Assembly: GCF_000466165.1 (NCBI RefSeq)
Contig: NZ_KE951461.1
Coordinates: 35,269 to 99,268 of the forward strand
Direction: 5' to 3'
DNA: 64,000 nt
Source of the DNA: Actinobaculum sp. oral taxon 183 str. F0552
GTDB lineage: Bacteria > Actinomycetota > Actinomycetes > Actinomycetales > Actinomycetaceae
The position numbers and the translations under genes are program-made. How positions within the stretch are numbered: position 1 is the first letter of the stretch; each line of letters starts with the position of its first letter. Positions 36,253 to 45,498 of this stretch are shown one piece after another. The notes under the pieces were generated by a model. The model worked only from the letters and a program-made list of their open reading frames with translations. It made no database searches and was not told the DNA's origin.

Positions 36253-36789
36253 ATGTCGCGTATTGGCAAACAGCCCGTCGCGGTTCCGGCCGGCGTCGAT
36301 GTCTCCATCGACGGCCAGCACGTCACCGTCAAGGGCCCCAAGGGAACGCTCGAGCACACCGTCGCCGAGCCCATCGCCGTGAAGCTGGAGGACGGCGCCG
36401 TCTCGGTGACCCGCCCCGACGACGAGCGCACGTCGCGCTCGCTGCACGGCCTGACCCGCACGCTCATCGACAACATGGTCGTCGGCGTGACCCAGGGCTA
36501 CTCGAAGGCCATGGAGATCGTCGGCACGGGCTACCGCGTCGTGGCGAAGGGAGGCGACTTGGAGTTCTCCCTCGGCTACTCGCACACGATCCTCGTCAAG
36601 GCCCCCGAGGGCATCACCTTCACGGTCGAGTCCCCGACGAGGTTCTCGGTCAACGGGATCGACAAGCAGCAGGTCGGCGAGCTGGCGGCCAACATCCGCA
36701 AGCTCCGCAAGCCCGAGCCCTACAAGGGCAAGGGCGTCAGGTATGCCGACGAAGTCGTGCGCCGCAAGGCTGGAAAGGCTGGTAAGTGA
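36253..36789 (+). CDS. rplF: 50S ribosomal protein L6
   Basis: L6 lies near the GTPase centre. The 178-residue reading from ATG 36253 ([19 protein letters not shown]) fits the family; an upstream GTG adds five unlikely residues. [20 protein letters not shown] and the C-terminal [19 protein letters not shown] are complete. It overlaps rplR by one base. Confidence 0.96.
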   Translation: MSRIGKQPVAVPAGVDVSIDGQHVTVKGPKGTLEHTVAEPIAVKLEDGAVSVTRPDDERTSRSLHGLTRTLIDNMVVGVTQGYSKAMEIVGTGYRVVAKGGDLEFSLGYSHTILVKAPEGITFTVESPTRFSVNGIDKQQVGELAANIRKLRKPEPYKGKGVRYADEVVRRKAGKAGK

Positions 36790-37160
36790 TGGCCGTAACC
36801 GTCAAGGGCAAGGGCAAGCACGTCTCCCGCGCGCGCCGCCATTTCCGTCTCCGCAAGAAGGTCGCCGGCACCCCCGAGCGCCCCCGCCTCGTCGTCTCCC
36901 GATCCAATCGGCACATGATGGCCCAGATCATCGACGACTCCGTCGGTCACACGCTCGTGTCCGCCTCGACTCTGGAGAGCGGGCTTCGCGGGCTGGCCGG
37001 GAACAAGGTAGACAAGTCCCGCAAGGTCGGGGAGCTGGTCGCCGAGCGAGCCCTGGAAGCCGGGATCTCGGCGGTCGTCTTCGACCGCGGAGGCAACAAG
37101 TACCACGGTCGAGTGGCCGCTGTGGCAGAGGGCGCCCGCTCCGCCGGGCTGACACTGTGA
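36789..37160 (+). CDS. rplR: 50S ribosomal protein L18
   Basis: L18 binds 5S rRNA with L5 and L25. The 123-residue protein starts at ATG 36789, sharing a base with the rplF stop. [20 protein letters not shown], the [12 protein letters not shown] stretch and the closing [14 protein letters not shown] are typical of the family. Confidence 0.96.
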   Translation: MAVTVKGKGKHVSRARRHFRLRKKVAGTPERPRLVVSRSNRHMMAQIIDDSVGHTLVSASTLESGLRGLAGNKVDKSRKVGELVAERALEAGISAVVFDRGGNKYHGRVAAVAEGARSAGLTL

Positions 37161-37185
37161 GCGCCGAGAGCGAGGAGAGGTTGTA

Positions 37186-37887
37186 ATGGCTGCACAGCAG
37201 CGTGGACGGGCCGCAGGAGGCCCGGAAGAGAACTCCGGCGAGCGCCGCGGGCGTCGCGACTCGCGTCGCGGTGACCGCCGCGAACGCCGCAACGACGACA
37301 GGAACGCCTACATCGAGCGCGTCGTCGCCATCAACCGCGTGGCGAAGACCGTCAAGGGCGGACGCCGCATGTCCTTCACCGCGCTCGTCGTGGTCGGGGA
37401 CGGCAACGGCACCGTCGGCGTCGGCTACGGGAAGGCCAAGGAGGTGCCGGTGGCCATCGCCAAGGGCACCGAGGAGGCCAAGAAGAGCTTCTTCAAGGTT
37501 CCCCGCATCGGCAAGACGATTCCCCACCTGGTTCAGGGCGAGGACGCCGCGGGCATCGTCCTGCTCCGTCCCGCATCCCCCGGAACGGGCGTGATCGCCG
37601 GCGGCCCCGTGCGGGCCATCATGGAGTGCGCGGGCATCCACGACGTCCTGAGCAAGTCGCTCGGGTCGTCCAACGCCATCAACATCGTGCACGCCACGGT
37701 CGCGGCCCTCAAGGGCCTCGAGCAGCCCGAGTCGGTCGCCGCCCGCCGCGGCCTGCCGCTCGAACGCGTGGCGCCCGAGGCGATGCTGCGGGCTCGCGCC
37801 GAGGCCGACGCCAAGGAGCGCGCCGACAAGCAGGTCGAGGCCGTCAAGGCCGAGAACGAGGCCGCCGTCGCGGGAGTTGGTGCATGA
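37186..37887 (+). CDS. rpsE: 30S ribosomal protein S5
   Basis: S5 is involved in decoding accuracy and mRNA unwinding. This 233-residue form is longer than the E. coli protein (about 167) because of an Arg/Asp/Gly-rich N-terminal extension (1-40) and an Ala/Glu/Lys-rich C-terminal tail (from about 195). The core has [33 protein letters not shown] and [18 protein letters not shown]. It overlaps rpmD by one base. Confidence 0.96.
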   Translation: MAAQQRGRAAGGPEENSGERRGRRDSRRGDRRERRNDDRNAYIERVVAINRVAKTVKGGRRMSFTALVVVGDGNGTVGVGYGKAKEVPVAIAKGTEEAKKSFFKVPRIGKTIPHLVQGEDAAGIVLLRPASPGTGVIAGGPVRAIMECAGIHDVLSKSLGSSNAINIVHATVAALKGLEQPESVAARRGLPLERVAPEAMLRARAEADAKERADKQVEAVKAENEAAVAGVGA

Positions 37888-38069
37888 TGGCGCAGTTGAA
37901 GATCACACAGGTCAGATCCACCATCGGTGGAAGGCAGAATCAGAAGGACACCCTTCGCACCCTCGGTCTGCGCCGGATCGGCCAGTCCGTGGTTCGCGAA
38001 GACCGTCCCGAGGTGCGCGGCGCCGTCCGCACCGTGGCGCACCTCGTCACCGTGGAGGAGGTTGACTGA
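37887..38069 (+). CDS. rpmD: 50S ribosomal protein L30
   Basis: L30 is a 60-residue protein of the large subunit. [20 protein letters not shown] and [19 protein letters not shown] are typical. A second ATG three bases earlier is possible but would overlap the rpsE stop more. Its stop shares a base with the rplO start. Confidence 0.95.
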   Translation: MAQLKITQVRSTIGGRQNQKDTLRTLGLRRIGQSVVREDRPEVRGAVRTVAHLVTVEEVD

Positions 38070-38542
38070 TGGCTGATGGGAAGTCTCAGGCCCGGTCCGC
38101 CCGCGTGCTCAAGGTGCACCACCTGCGCCCCGCACCGGGGGCCAAGACCGCCAAGACCCGCGTGGGCCGCGGCGAAGGGTCGAAGGGCAAGACGGCCGGA
38201 CGCGGCACGAAGGGCACGAAGGCGCGGTATCAGGTTCCCGCCCGCTTCGAAGGCGGGCAGATGCCGATCCACATGCGTCTGCCCAAGCTGCGCGGATTCA
38301 AGAATCCGTTCCGCGTGGAGTACCAGGTCGTCAACGTCTCGGCCCTCGGCGAATTGTTCCCGCAGGGCGGGGAGGTCACGGTCGAGGACCTTGTCGCCAA
38401 GGGGGCCGTGCGCGACGGACATCCGGTGAAGATCCTCGGACAGGGCGACCTGGCGGTCAAGCTCGACGTGACCGCCGACGCATGGTCGGCCTCCGCCAAG
38501 GAGAAGATCGAAGCCGCCGGAGGAAGCGTCGCCGGCCGCTGA
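38069..38542 (+). CDS. rplO: 50S ribosomal protein L15
   Basis: L15 is a late 50S assembly protein. The 157-residue protein has a basic N-terminal arm ([20 protein letters not shown] and [14 protein letters not shown]) and the globular core [19 protein letters not shown]. It is the last ribosomal gene of the spc cluster and is followed directly by a strong hairpin before secY. Confidence 0.97.
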   Translation: MADGKSQARSARVLKVHHLRPAPGAKTAKTRVGRGEGSKGKTAGRGTKGTKARYQVPARFEGGQMPIHMRLPKLRGFKNPFRVEYQVVNVSALGELFPQGGEVTVEDLVAKGAVRDGHPVKILGQGDLAVKLDVTADAWSASAKEKIEAAGGSVAGR

Positions 38543-38550
38543 TCCGACGG

Positions 38551-38580
38551 TAATGCCCCCGCTCGCCCGCGGGGGCATTA
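38551..38580 (+). terminator. hairpin terminator after rplO
   Basis: A perfect 12-base-pair stem (TAATGCCCCCGC and its complement) with a TCGCCC loop starts eight bases after the rplO stop. It separates the ribosomal-protein genes from secY, which should therefore have its own promoter. Confidence 0.85.
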
Positions 38581-38584
38581 CCCT

Positions 38585-38625
38585 TTGACACATGTTTCCC
38601 GCGAGCGGGCGCTCCCGGGTATAGT
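38585..38625 (+). promoter_or_regulatory. possible secY promoter region
   Basis: A perfect TTGACA (38585-38590) and a good TATAGT (38620-38625) occur together but 29 bases apart, too far for an ordinary promoter. Between them is the inverted repeat CCCG-CGAG-CGGG. TATAGT may pair with a weaker -35 near 38596. The leader to secY would be about 115 bases. Confidence 0.4.
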
Positions 38626-38747
38626 TAGCGAGGTGGCGCGGGGACGCCACCGGCAATATGCTTCTCGTCAGGCGGGTACACCGTCCGCCGGAATCTGGGC
38701 GGCGCTCATAGCAATCGAATGCGGTCATACCGCAATCTGGAGGAACC

Positions 38748-40037
38748 TTGATCAAGGCGTTCGCGGCCGCGTTCCGCACCCCCGATCTCAGGCGCAAGCT
38801 ACTGTTCACCGTGGCCATCATGGCTATCTACCGCATCGGCACGTTCGTGCCCGCGCCCTTCGTCTCGCTCGCCAACGTCCGGGAGTGCACGGAGAAGGCG
38901 GGCGACGACGGATTCCTCGGGATGCTCAACATGTTCTCCGGAGGGGCGATGCTCCAACTGTCGGTCTTCGCCCTGGGGATCATGCCCTACATCACGGCTT
39001 CCATCATCATCCAGCTGCTGGGCGTGGTCATCCCCCGGTTCGAGCAGCTGCGCAAGGAAGGCCAGTCGGGCACGGCCAAACTCACCGAATACACCCGCTA
39101 CGTGACGATCGGACTGGCCCTCCTGCAATCCTCGGTGTTCATCTCCCTGGCCAACACCACGCTGTTCCGGGACTGCAAGTCCCAGATCATCCCCGCGGCC
39201 TCGCCCATGAAGTACGCCATGGCGGTCCTGGCCATGACAGCGGGAACCGGCCTGATCATGTGGCTCGCCGAGCTCATCACCGAGCGCGGCGTCGGCAACG
39301 GCATGTCGATCCTCATCTTCACCGGCATCTGCGCGAATTTCCCGGGGATGCTGTACGGAGTGGTCAAGTCCGACGGCGGCTGGGTGCGCGCCGTGATCGT
39401 CGTGACCGTCTTCCTGGCCATCACAGCCGTGGTGGTCTTCGTCGAACAGTGCCAGAGGCGCGTCCCCGTCCAATACGCCAAACGCGTGATCGGACGCCGC
39501 ACCATCGGGGGGTCGACCACCTATCTCCCGATCAAGATCAACATGGCCAACGTCATCCCGGTCATCTTCGCCTCCTCCATCCTGGCGCTCCCCCAGATGA
39601 TCTCCTCCTTCGGAAGCCAGAACTCGGGGTGGGTGCAGTTCATCAACCGCCACTTCCTCGACCATCAGAGCTGGAGCTACTTCACTTTCTACGCCCTGCT
39701 GATCTTCGGGTTCACGTTCTTCTACGTGGCGATCACCTTCGACACGGACGAAGTGGCGGACAACATGAAGCGCTACGGCGGCTTCATCCCCGGAGTGAGA
39801 GCCGGGGCACCGACCGCCGAGTACCTCAAGCGCATCTCCTCGCGCATCACCTGGGTGGGCGCCACTTACCTGACGATCGTGGCCCTCGTCCCGACGATCA
39901 TGTTCGCGCAGATGGGCGTCCTCCGGGGCGGATTCGGCGGAACTTCGATCATGATCCTCGTGGGCGTCGGGCTCCAGACGGTCAAAGACATCAACGCTCA
40001 GCTTCAGCAGCGCCATTACGAGGGATTCCTGCGCTAG
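38748..40037 (+). CDS. secY: preprotein translocase subunit SecY
   Basis: SecY is the channel of the Sec secretion pathway. The 429-residue protein has the expected ten hydrophobic segments, the early LLFTVAIMAIYRIGTFVPAP, the plug-region GGAMLQLSVFALGIMPYITA and the cytosolic loop near KRISSRITWVGATYL. The start is TTG 38748 behind GGAGGAACC, giving the conserved MIKAFAAAFRTPDLRRK. adk follows after 33 bases, a common actinobacterial order. Confidence 0.97.
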   Translation: MIKAFAAAFRTPDLRRKLLFTVAIMAIYRIGTFVPAPFVSLANVRECTEKAGDDGFLGMLNMFSGGAMLQLSVFALGIMPYITASIIIQLLGVVIPRFEQLRKEGQSGTAKLTEYTRYVTIGLALLQSSVFISLANTTLFRDCKSQIIPAASPMKYAMAVLAMTAGTGLIMWLAELITERGVGNGMSILIFTGICANFPGMLYGVVKSDGGWVRAVIVVTVFLAITAVVVFVEQCQRRVPVQYAKRVIGRRTIGGSTTYLPIKINMANVIPVIFASSILALPQMISSFGSQNSGWVQFINRHFLDHQSWSYFTFYALLIFGFTFFYVAITFDTDEVADNMKRYGGFIPGVRAGAPTAEYLKRISSRITWVGATYLTIVALVPTIMFAQMGVLRGGFGGTSIMILVGVGLQTVKDINAQLQQRHYEGFLR

Positions 40038-40070
40038 GGCGCAGCGCGCCGAGGGAGAGGGAAGGTCTCA

Positions 40071-40655
40071 ATGTCTGTACGAATGGTCCTCGTCGGTCCC
40101 CCCGGTGCGGGCAAGGGAACCCAGGCCGAGGCGGTCACCCGCAAGTTCGGCGTCCCCGCCGTCTCCACGGGGGCGATCTTCCGCGCCCACACCGAGGCGG
40201 GCGACGAACTCGGCCGGCTCGCGGACTCCTTCACGTCCCGCGGCGAGCTCGTGCCCGACGAAGTGACGGATCGCATGGTCGAGGCGCGCCTCGACCAGCC
40301 CGACGCCGCCGGGGGCTTCCTGCTGGACGGATACCCCCGCAATCTCCACCAGGTGGCCAGTCTCGACGCCATGCTGGCCAGGCGCGGCACCGCTCTCGAC
40401 GTCGTCCTGGAGATCACGGCGGACGACGAGGCGGTCGTGGCGCGGCTCCTGGGCCGAGCCGCCCAAGAAGGCCGCAAAGACGACACCGAGAAGGTCATCC
40501 GCCACCGGATCGCCCTCTACCACGAGACCACCGAGCCGCTCATCGCCGAATACCGCTCCAGGGGCGTCCTCGTGTCCGTCGACGGGATCGGCGGGATCGA
40601 CGAGGTCGCCTCCAGGGTCTGCGACGCGCTGGACGCCTACCTCGAATCGCGCTGA
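40071..40655 (+). CDS. adk: adenylate kinase, short-lid form
   Basis: Adenylate kinase interconverts ATP, AMP and ADP. The 194-residue protein has the P-loop GPPGAGKGTQ at 9-18, the AMP-binding FLLDGYPRN and RKDDTEKVIRHRI. The lid between LLGRA and RKDD is very short and has no zinc Cys, as in other actinobacterial enzymes. It lies between secY and map. Confidence 0.96.
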   Translation: MSVRMVLVGPPGAGKGTQAEAVTRKFGVPAVSTGAIFRAHTEAGDELGRLADSFTSRGELVPDEVTDRMVEARLDQPDAAGGFLLDGYPRNLHQVASLDAMLARRGTALDVVLEITADDEAVVARLLGRAAQEGRKDDTEKVIRHRIALYHETTEPLIAEYRSRGVLVSVDGIGGIDEVASRVCDALDAYLESR

Positions 40656-40674
40656 CGGCCGTCGAGTACAGCCG

Positions 40675-41496
40675 ATGCCCATCGAGTACAAGTCCGACGG
40701 GGACATCCTCGGCATGCGCGCCGCGGGACTCGTCGTGGCCCGGATCCACGAGGCGCTTCGCGCCGCGGCCCGCCCGGGGGCGACGACCGCCGAGATGGAC
40801 GCCGTCGCCCTCGACGTCCTCGCCTCCAGCGGGGCTCGGTCGAATTTCCACGGGTACCGGGGCTATCCTGCGCAGATCTGCGTGTCCGTCAACGACGAGA
40901 TCGTCCACGGCATCCCGGGGGAGAGGGTTCTCCAGGCGGGCGACCTCGTCTCCTTCGACTGCGGAGCCGTCCTCGACGGATGGCACGGCGACGCCGCGTT
41001 CTCCGTCGTCCTCGACGGAGGCGACAGATCGACGCGGCAAGCCAGGGAGCGCCTGTGCGCCGTCACTCGCGAGGCCATGTGGCGGGGTGTCGCCGCACTC
41101 GCCGCGGGACGGCGCATCGGCGACGTCGGCAGGGCCATCGACGACTACGTCGTGAGCCTGCCCGATCCTCCGGGCATCGTCGAGGACTACGTGGGGCACG
41201 GCATCGGCTCGGCCATGCACCAGGAGCCCGACGTCCCCAACTACCGCACCCGTTCGCGCGGTCCCAAGCTCAGGGCCGGCATGGTGCTGTGCGTCGAGCC
41301 GATGCTGACCGCCGGCGATCAGGCCAACCGGACGCTGGAGGACGGGTGGACCGTCGTCACCGCCGACGGCTCGGACGCATGCCACTGGGAGCACGAGGTG
41401 GCCGTCCACTCCGGCGGAATCTGGGTGCTCACATCGCCCGACGGGGGAGCGCAGGCCCTCGCGCCCTTCGGGGTGACCCCCGTTCCCCTCGGGTGA
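40675..41496 (+). CDS. map: methionine aminopeptidase, type I
   Basis: This 273-residue metalloenzyme removes the initiator methionine. The five metal ligands of the pita-bread fold are visible: two Asp in FDCGAVLDGWHGDAAF, His in VGHGIGSAMHQEP, Glu in CVEPMLTAG and Glu in WEHEVAVH. The substrate-contact His is in NDEIVHG. It lacks the N-terminal SH3-binding extension found in the second mycobacterial paralogue. It starts 19 bases after adk. Confidence 0.95.
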   Translation: MPIEYKSDGDILGMRAAGLVVARIHEALRAAARPGATTAEMDAVALDVLASSGARSNFHGYRGYPAQICVSVNDEIVHGIPGERVLQAGDLVSFDCGAVLDGWHGDAAFSVVLDGGDRSTRQARERLCAVTREAMWRGVAALAAGRRIGDVGRAIDDYVVSLPDPPGIVEDYVGHGIGSAMHQEPDVPNYRTRSRGPKLRAGMVLCVEPMLTAGDQANRTLEDGWTVVTADGSDACHWEHEVAVHSGGIWVLTSPDGGAQALAPFGVTPVPLG

Positions 41497-41659
41497 CCGG
41501 TGACAGAGCGCACGACCGGTGACCGAGCGCACCGAAACCCGGCTTTCCCCGAACTCGATGGAGATGTAGCATAGATCTTTGGCACGTTCTGCCCGCAGGC
41601 GGATCGGCCTCGGCCTCGCGCAACCCGGTGCGGGTCCGATTGTAGCGTTAGCGAGGGTT

Positions 41660-41881
41660 ATGGCGAAAAAAGATGGCGTCATCGAAGTGGAGGGATCGGT
41701 CGTCGAGGCCCTTCCCAACGCGATGTTCCGCGTCGAACTGGAGAACGGGCATATCGTGCTCGCGCACATCTCCGGCAAGATGCGCCAGCATTACATCAAG
41801 ATCCTGCCGGAGGACCGCGTGGTGGTCGAACTGACCCCCTACGACCTGTCCCGCGGCCGGATCGTGTACCGCTATAAGTGA
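41660..41881 (+). CDS. infA: translation initiation factor IF-1
   Basis: IF-1 binds the 30S A site during initiation. The 73-residue OB-fold protein is standard: [40 protein letters not shown] and the tail [13 protein letters not shown]. The ATG at 41660 follows GCGAGGG. The 163 bases between map and infA contain TAGCAT, a weak -10 candidate, and no gene. Confidence 0.97.
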   Translation: MAKKDGVIEVEGSVVEALPNAMFRVELENGHIVLAHISGKMRQHYIKILPEDRVVVELTPYDLSRGRIVYRYK

Positions 41882-41925
41882 TCCCGAGTGTCGACCGCCC
41901 GAACCGGCGGCGAGGAAGTGCAAGA

Positions 41926-42039
41926 ATGAAGGTCAAGCCCAGCGTCAAGAAGATCTGCGACAAGTGCAAGGTGATCCGTCGCCACGCGCGCGTCATGGTG
42001 ATCTGCGAGAATCCTCGGCACAAGCAGCGTCAGGGATAG
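41926..42039 (+). CDS. rpmJ: 50S ribosomal protein L36
   Basis: L36 is the smallest ribosomal protein, 37 residues: [20 protein letters not shown] and onwards. Its zinc ligands Cys11, Cys14, Cys27 and His32 are all present, so this is the zinc-bound form. AGGAAGTGCAAG precedes the ATG. It sits between infA and rpsM, the usual place. Confidence 0.96.
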   Translation: MKVKPSVKKICDKCKVIRRHARVMVICENPRHKQRQG

Positions 42040-42181
42040 TCCGGCGCGGCGGGCGCCCCGCCCGCATCCACGCACTGCATGCCTGAGGCACACCTCCGGT
42101 CCGAAGGCCGGGGCCTCGCGGTTCGAACCGCGGAGGGTCGCAGTGCTCCACACCTTCGGAATGACAATAGGAGCTGAGAAA

Positions 42182-42553
42182 TTGGCACGTCTGTCCGGCG
42201 TCGATCTGCCCCGCGAGAAGCGGATCGAGATCGCGCTCACCTACATCTACGGCATCGGCCGCACCCGTTCGGCCGAGACGCTCGCCGCCACCGGCATCAG
42301 CCCGGACGTCCGCGTGCGTGACCTGACCGAAGACGATCTGGTCAAGCTGAAGAACCACATCGACGAGAACTACAAGGTGGAGGGCGATCTTCGCCGCGAA
42401 GTCCAGTCCGACATCCGCCGCAAGATCGAGATCGGCTGCTACCAGGGCCTGCGGCACCGCCGCGGCCTGCCCGTGCGCGGCCAGCGCACGAAGACGAATG
42501 CGCGCACCCGCAAGGGCCCCAAGCGCACCGTCGCAGGCAAGAAGAAGAAGTAA
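42182..42553 (+). CDS. rpsM: 30S ribosomal protein S13
   Basis: S13 contacts the P-site tRNA and forms bridges to the 50S subunit. The start is TTG 42182 behind AGGAGCTGAG, giving [14 protein letters not shown], the family N terminus; a GTG 39 bases upstream would add residues without homology. The 123-residue protein ends in [17 protein letters not shown] followed by lysines. The 142-base gap after rpmJ includes the palindrome GCGGTTCGAACCGC. Confidence 0.96.
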   Translation: MARLSGVDLPREKRIEIALTYIYGIGRTRSAETLAATGISPDVRVRDLTEDDLVKLKNHIDENYKVEGDLRREVQSDIRRKIEIGCYQGLRHRRGLPVRGQRTKTNARTRKGPKRTVAGKKKK

Positions 42554-42578
42554 GCAGACCGGGAGAAGAAAGTAGACC

Positions 42579-42989
42579 ATGCCTTCGAAGACTCGTCAGG
42601 CCTCCGCCGGCAACCGCCGTCCGCGTCGCAAGGAGCGTCGCAACATCGCCGTCGGCCAGGCCCACATCAAGTCGACCTTCAACAACACCATCGTCTCGAT
42701 CACGGACCCGACGGGCGCCGTCATCGCCTCCTGCTCCTCCGGGCAGGTCGGGTTCAAGGGCTCGCGCAAGTCCACGCCGTACGCCGCGCAGCTGGCGGCG
42801 GAGAACGCGGCCCGCGCCGCCATGGACCAGGGGATGAAGAAGGTGGACGTATTCGTCAAGGGCCCGGGTTCGGGCCGCGAGACCGCGATCCGCTCGCTCA
42901 CCGCGTCCGGCCTCGAAGTCACGTCGATCTCTGATGTGACCCCCCAGGCATTCAACGGCTGCCGTCCGCCCAAGCGTCGCCGGGTGTGA
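42579..42989 (+). CDS. rpsK: 30S ribosomal protein S11
   Basis: S11 forms part of the platform near the E-site tRNA and mRNA. The 136-residue protein has the [20 protein letters not shown] core and [13 protein letters not shown]. The near-invariant C-terminal PHNGCRPP reads [13 protein letters not shown] here. In most actinobacteria rpsD comes next; here rpoA follows after 144 bases with no rpsD. Confidence 0.96.
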   Translation: MPSKTRQASAGNRRPRRKERRNIAVGQAHIKSTFNNTIVSITDPTGAVIASCSSGQVGFKGSRKSTPYAAQLAAENAARAAMDQGMKKVDVFVKGPGSGRETAIRSLTASGLEVTSISDVTPQAFNGCRPPKRRRV

Positions 42990-43133
42990 CGGACCGGATG
43001 CCGGCCGCGGGACCGCCGTCGCGCCTCCCGGGCCGGCCATCGGCGGGGTCCCCCGCCGTCTTCCGCTGGTCGGACAGAGGGCCGCGGGAAGGATGGACGT
43101 CAAATAGCGGGCGTCCTCGAAAGGAAATGAATC

Positions 43134-44138
43134 GTGCTGATCGCACAGCGTCCCGTCCTCACTGAGGAGCAAGTCTCCGAGCGCCGCTCGCGCTTCCTGC
43201 TCGAGCCCCTCGAGCCGGGCTTCGGCTACACGCTCGGCAATTCCATGCGTCGCACGCTGCTGTCGTCGATTCCCGGCGCGGCAGTCACGTCGGTCCGCAT
43301 CGACGGGGTCCTCCACGAATTCTCCACGATAGCGGGAGTGAAGGAGGACGTCGCGGACATCATCCTGAACCTCAAGGACCTCGTCGTCTCCTCGGAGAAC
43401 GACGAGCCGGTGCTCATGTACCTGCACAAGCAGGGGCCCGGCGAGGTGACGGCCGCCGACATCACCCCGCCGTCCGGCGTGGAGATCCACAACCCCGACC
43501 TGCACATCGCCACCCTCAACGACAAGGGCAAGATCGAGATCGACCTGACCGTCGAGCGTGGCCGAGGCTACGTCTCGGCGGCCCAGAACAAGGGCTTCGA
43601 CGACGAGATCGGACGCATCCCCATCGACTCGATCTACTCACCGGTCCTCAAGGTGTCGTACAAGGTCGAGGCGACCCGCGTCGAGCAGCGCACCGATTTC
43701 GACAAGCTCATCGTCGACGTCGAGGTCAAGCCGTCCACGACGCCTCGCGACGCGCTCGCCTCCGCGGGCAAGACCCTCGTCGAGCTGTTCGGCCTGTGCG
43801 TCGACCTCAACAACGAGGCCGAGGGCATCGAAATCGGCCCCGCTCCGGTGGTGGAGACCCAGTCCTCCGACCTTCAGCGCCCGATCACGATCCTCAACCT
43901 CCCCGCCCGTTCGCAGAACTGCCTGCAGCGCGAAGGGATCCGAACCATCGGCGAACTCATCCAGCGCTCCGAAGCCGACCTCCTGGACATCCGGAACTTC
44001 GGCGCGAAGTCGATCGAGGACGTCAAGGACGAGCTCGCGAAACTGGATCTGCGGCTCAAGGACTCGCCGGCCGGATTCGTGTCCACCTACGGCGACGAAA
44101 GCTACACGATGCAGTTCAGCGACGACTCGCAGGCCTGA
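43134..44138 (+). CDS. rpoA: RNA polymerase alpha subunit
   Basis: The alpha dimer scaffolds RNA polymerase assembly and its C-terminal domain binds UP elements and activators. The 334-residue protein starts at GTG 43134 behind AAAGGAAA. The N-terminal domain has [20 protein letters not shown]; the C-terminal domain has [20 protein letters not shown] and [15 protein letters not shown]. rplQ follows after 29 bases. Confidence 0.97.
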   Translation: MLIAQRPVLTEEQVSERRSRFLLEPLEPGFGYTLGNSMRRTLLSSIPGAAVTSVRIDGVLHEFSTIAGVKEDVADIILNLKDLVVSSENDEPVLMYLHKQGPGEVTAADITPPSGVEIHNPDLHIATLNDKGKIEIDLTVERGRGYVSAAQNKGFDDEIGRIPIDSIYSPVLKVSYKVEATRVEQRTDFDKLIVDVEVKPSTTPRDALASAGKTLVELFGLCVDLNNEAEGIEIGPAPVVETQSSDLQRPITILNLPARSQNCLQREGIRTIGELIQRSEADLLDIRNFGAKSIEDVKDELAKLDLRLKDSPAGFVSTYGDESYTMQFSDDSQA

Positions 44139-44167
44139 AGCCCGCACTTTTCATAGGAGACACTACA

Positions 44168-44692
44168 ATGCCCAAGCCCAGTAAGGGCCCCCGCCTGGGC
44201 GGTTCGGCCGCCCACCAGCGCCACATCATCGCCAACCTGTGCAAGGACCTCATCCGCCACGAGGCGGTGACCACCACGCAGGCGCGCGCCAAGGTCGTAC
44301 AGCCCCACATGGAGAGACTCATCTCCAAAGCCAAGCGCGGCGACACCCACAACCGCCGCCTGGCCCTGAGGACCCTCGGCGATCGCGAACTGGCCTACAT
44401 CCTCTTCGAGGAGCTCGCCCCCAAATTCGCCGAGCGCGACGGCGGCTACACCCGCGTCGTCAAACTCGGCAATCGCAGAGGCGACAACGCGCCCCTGGCG
44501 CGCATCGAACTCGTGACGGAGAAGGTCTCGCCGAAGCAGGCGGCCGTCCGCGAAGCCGAGAAGGCCGCCAAGAGGGCCGCCGCTGCCGAGGACGGGAAGG
44601 CCGAGGACGAGGAGGCGACGCGGGAGCCCGAGGCCTCCCAGACGGACGCCGAACCCGAGGCGCAGGACGCCTCGACGCAGGCCGGAGCCTGA
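44168..44692 (+). CDS. rplQ: 50S ribosomal protein L17
   Basis: L17 lies near the tunnel exit. The 174-residue protein has MPKPSKGPRLGGSAAHQRHI and RDGGYTRVVKLGNRRGDNAP, followed by an Ala/Glu/Lys-rich acidic tail from about 120 to the end that is typical of actinobacterial L17. ATAGGAG precedes the ATG. It ends the alpha operon. Confidence 0.96.
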   Translation: MPKPSKGPRLGGSAAHQRHIIANLCKDLIRHEAVTTTQARAKVVQPHMERLISKAKRGDTHNRRLALRTLGDRELAYILFEELAPKFAERDGGYTRVVKLGNRRGDNAPLARIELVTEKVSPKQAAVREAEKAAKRAAAAEDGKAEDEEATREPEASQTDAEPEAQDASTQAGA

Positions 44693-44717
44693 CGGGCGGC
44701 GGCCAAGCCGGCGTTTC

Positions 44718-44757
44718 GACGGCGGGCGGAGCATCGAGGGATGTCCCGCCCGCCGTC
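44718..44757 (+). terminator. alpha-operon terminator
   Basis: An 11-base-pair perfect stem (GACGGCGGGCG and its complement) encloses an 18-base loop 25 bases after rplQ and is followed by CTTTAC. It closes the long ribosomal-protein region. Confidence 0.7.
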
Positions 44758-44911
44758 CTTTACATCCCCTGCCGCCCTCTCACGCCTTTGAGGCGCCGCC
44801 CCCGTGGTTCGGCGGCCGCCTGCGGACGGCGCCGCGCGGATAGTCTGGATAGGCTGGCCCATCGCGCAACCCGCGGCCGCCGTGGCAGACTCCGGCCGAA
44901 GGAGGAAACGT

Positions 44912-45418
44912 ATGAGTCTCAGCCCCGGATGGTACCCCGATCAAGAAGACGGCTCCTACGAGCGCTACTGGAACGGCGTCGAATGGAGGGACCGCCGCCC
45001 TCGCGGCGCGGCACAGCGATGGGAGGCCGACGACGCCGGAGCCGGAGGCTCCCCGGGGGCGCCGGCCTGGAACGCGGAGGGCTCCCAGCCGTCCCTGGCG
45101 CGCGGCGACGCCTACGGCGACGAGGCCCAGGGGTGGAACTCCCAGTCGTCCCTGGCGCGCGGCGAGGGCCTGTCGAAAAGCCGGCGGCGGCGGGAACCGA
45201 TCAGCACCCTCATCGAGGGAATCGTCCTCATCGTCATCATGCTGTCGGTAGTGTGCCTCCTGGGCTTCATCCTGTTCACCGCCATCTCCGACGGTTCCGT
45301 CGGCCTGAACGCCGGCTTCGCGGTCCTAGCCGGCATAGCCCTCCTCTCTTCGGCGTTCCTAGTCATCGGAATCGTCAATGTCGTCAGATGGTTCTCCAGC
45401 CACAGGCGGCGGCGATAG
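44912..45418 (+). CDS. DUF2510 small membrane protein
   Basis: This 168-residue protein has the N-terminal DUF2510 motif, SPGWYPDQEDGSYERYWNG with a downstream W, found at the cytoplasmic start of many actinobacterial membrane proteins. A low-complexity linker (35-95) contains the repeated unit SLARGD/SLARGE. Two TM helices follow at about 103-125 and 131-160, then a basic end (SSHRRRR). The ATG follows an AAGGAGG box. Function is unknown; no functional neighbour is evident. Confidence 0.75.
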   Translation: MSLSPGWYPDQEDGSYERYWNGVEWRDRRPRGAAQRWEADDAGAGGSPGAPAWNAEGSQPSLARGDAYGDEAQGWNSQSSLARGEGLSKSRRRREPISTLIEGIVLIVIMLSVVCLLGFILFTAISDGSVGLNAGFAVLAGIALLSSAFLVIGIVNVVRWFSSHRRRR

Positions 45419-45498
45419 CCGGCTCGCCGCTCGGGCGGCCGGCCACCCCCCTCTACCCGGCCATCACCGATCGAGGCGTGCTCATTGCGACGTCGCGG

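Noticed and set aside
42117-42132. GCGGTTCGAACCGC, similar to a tRNA T-arm (GGTTCGAACC)
   Set aside because: No acceptor, D or anticodon stem could be formed around it; it is a palindrome in the rpsM leader.
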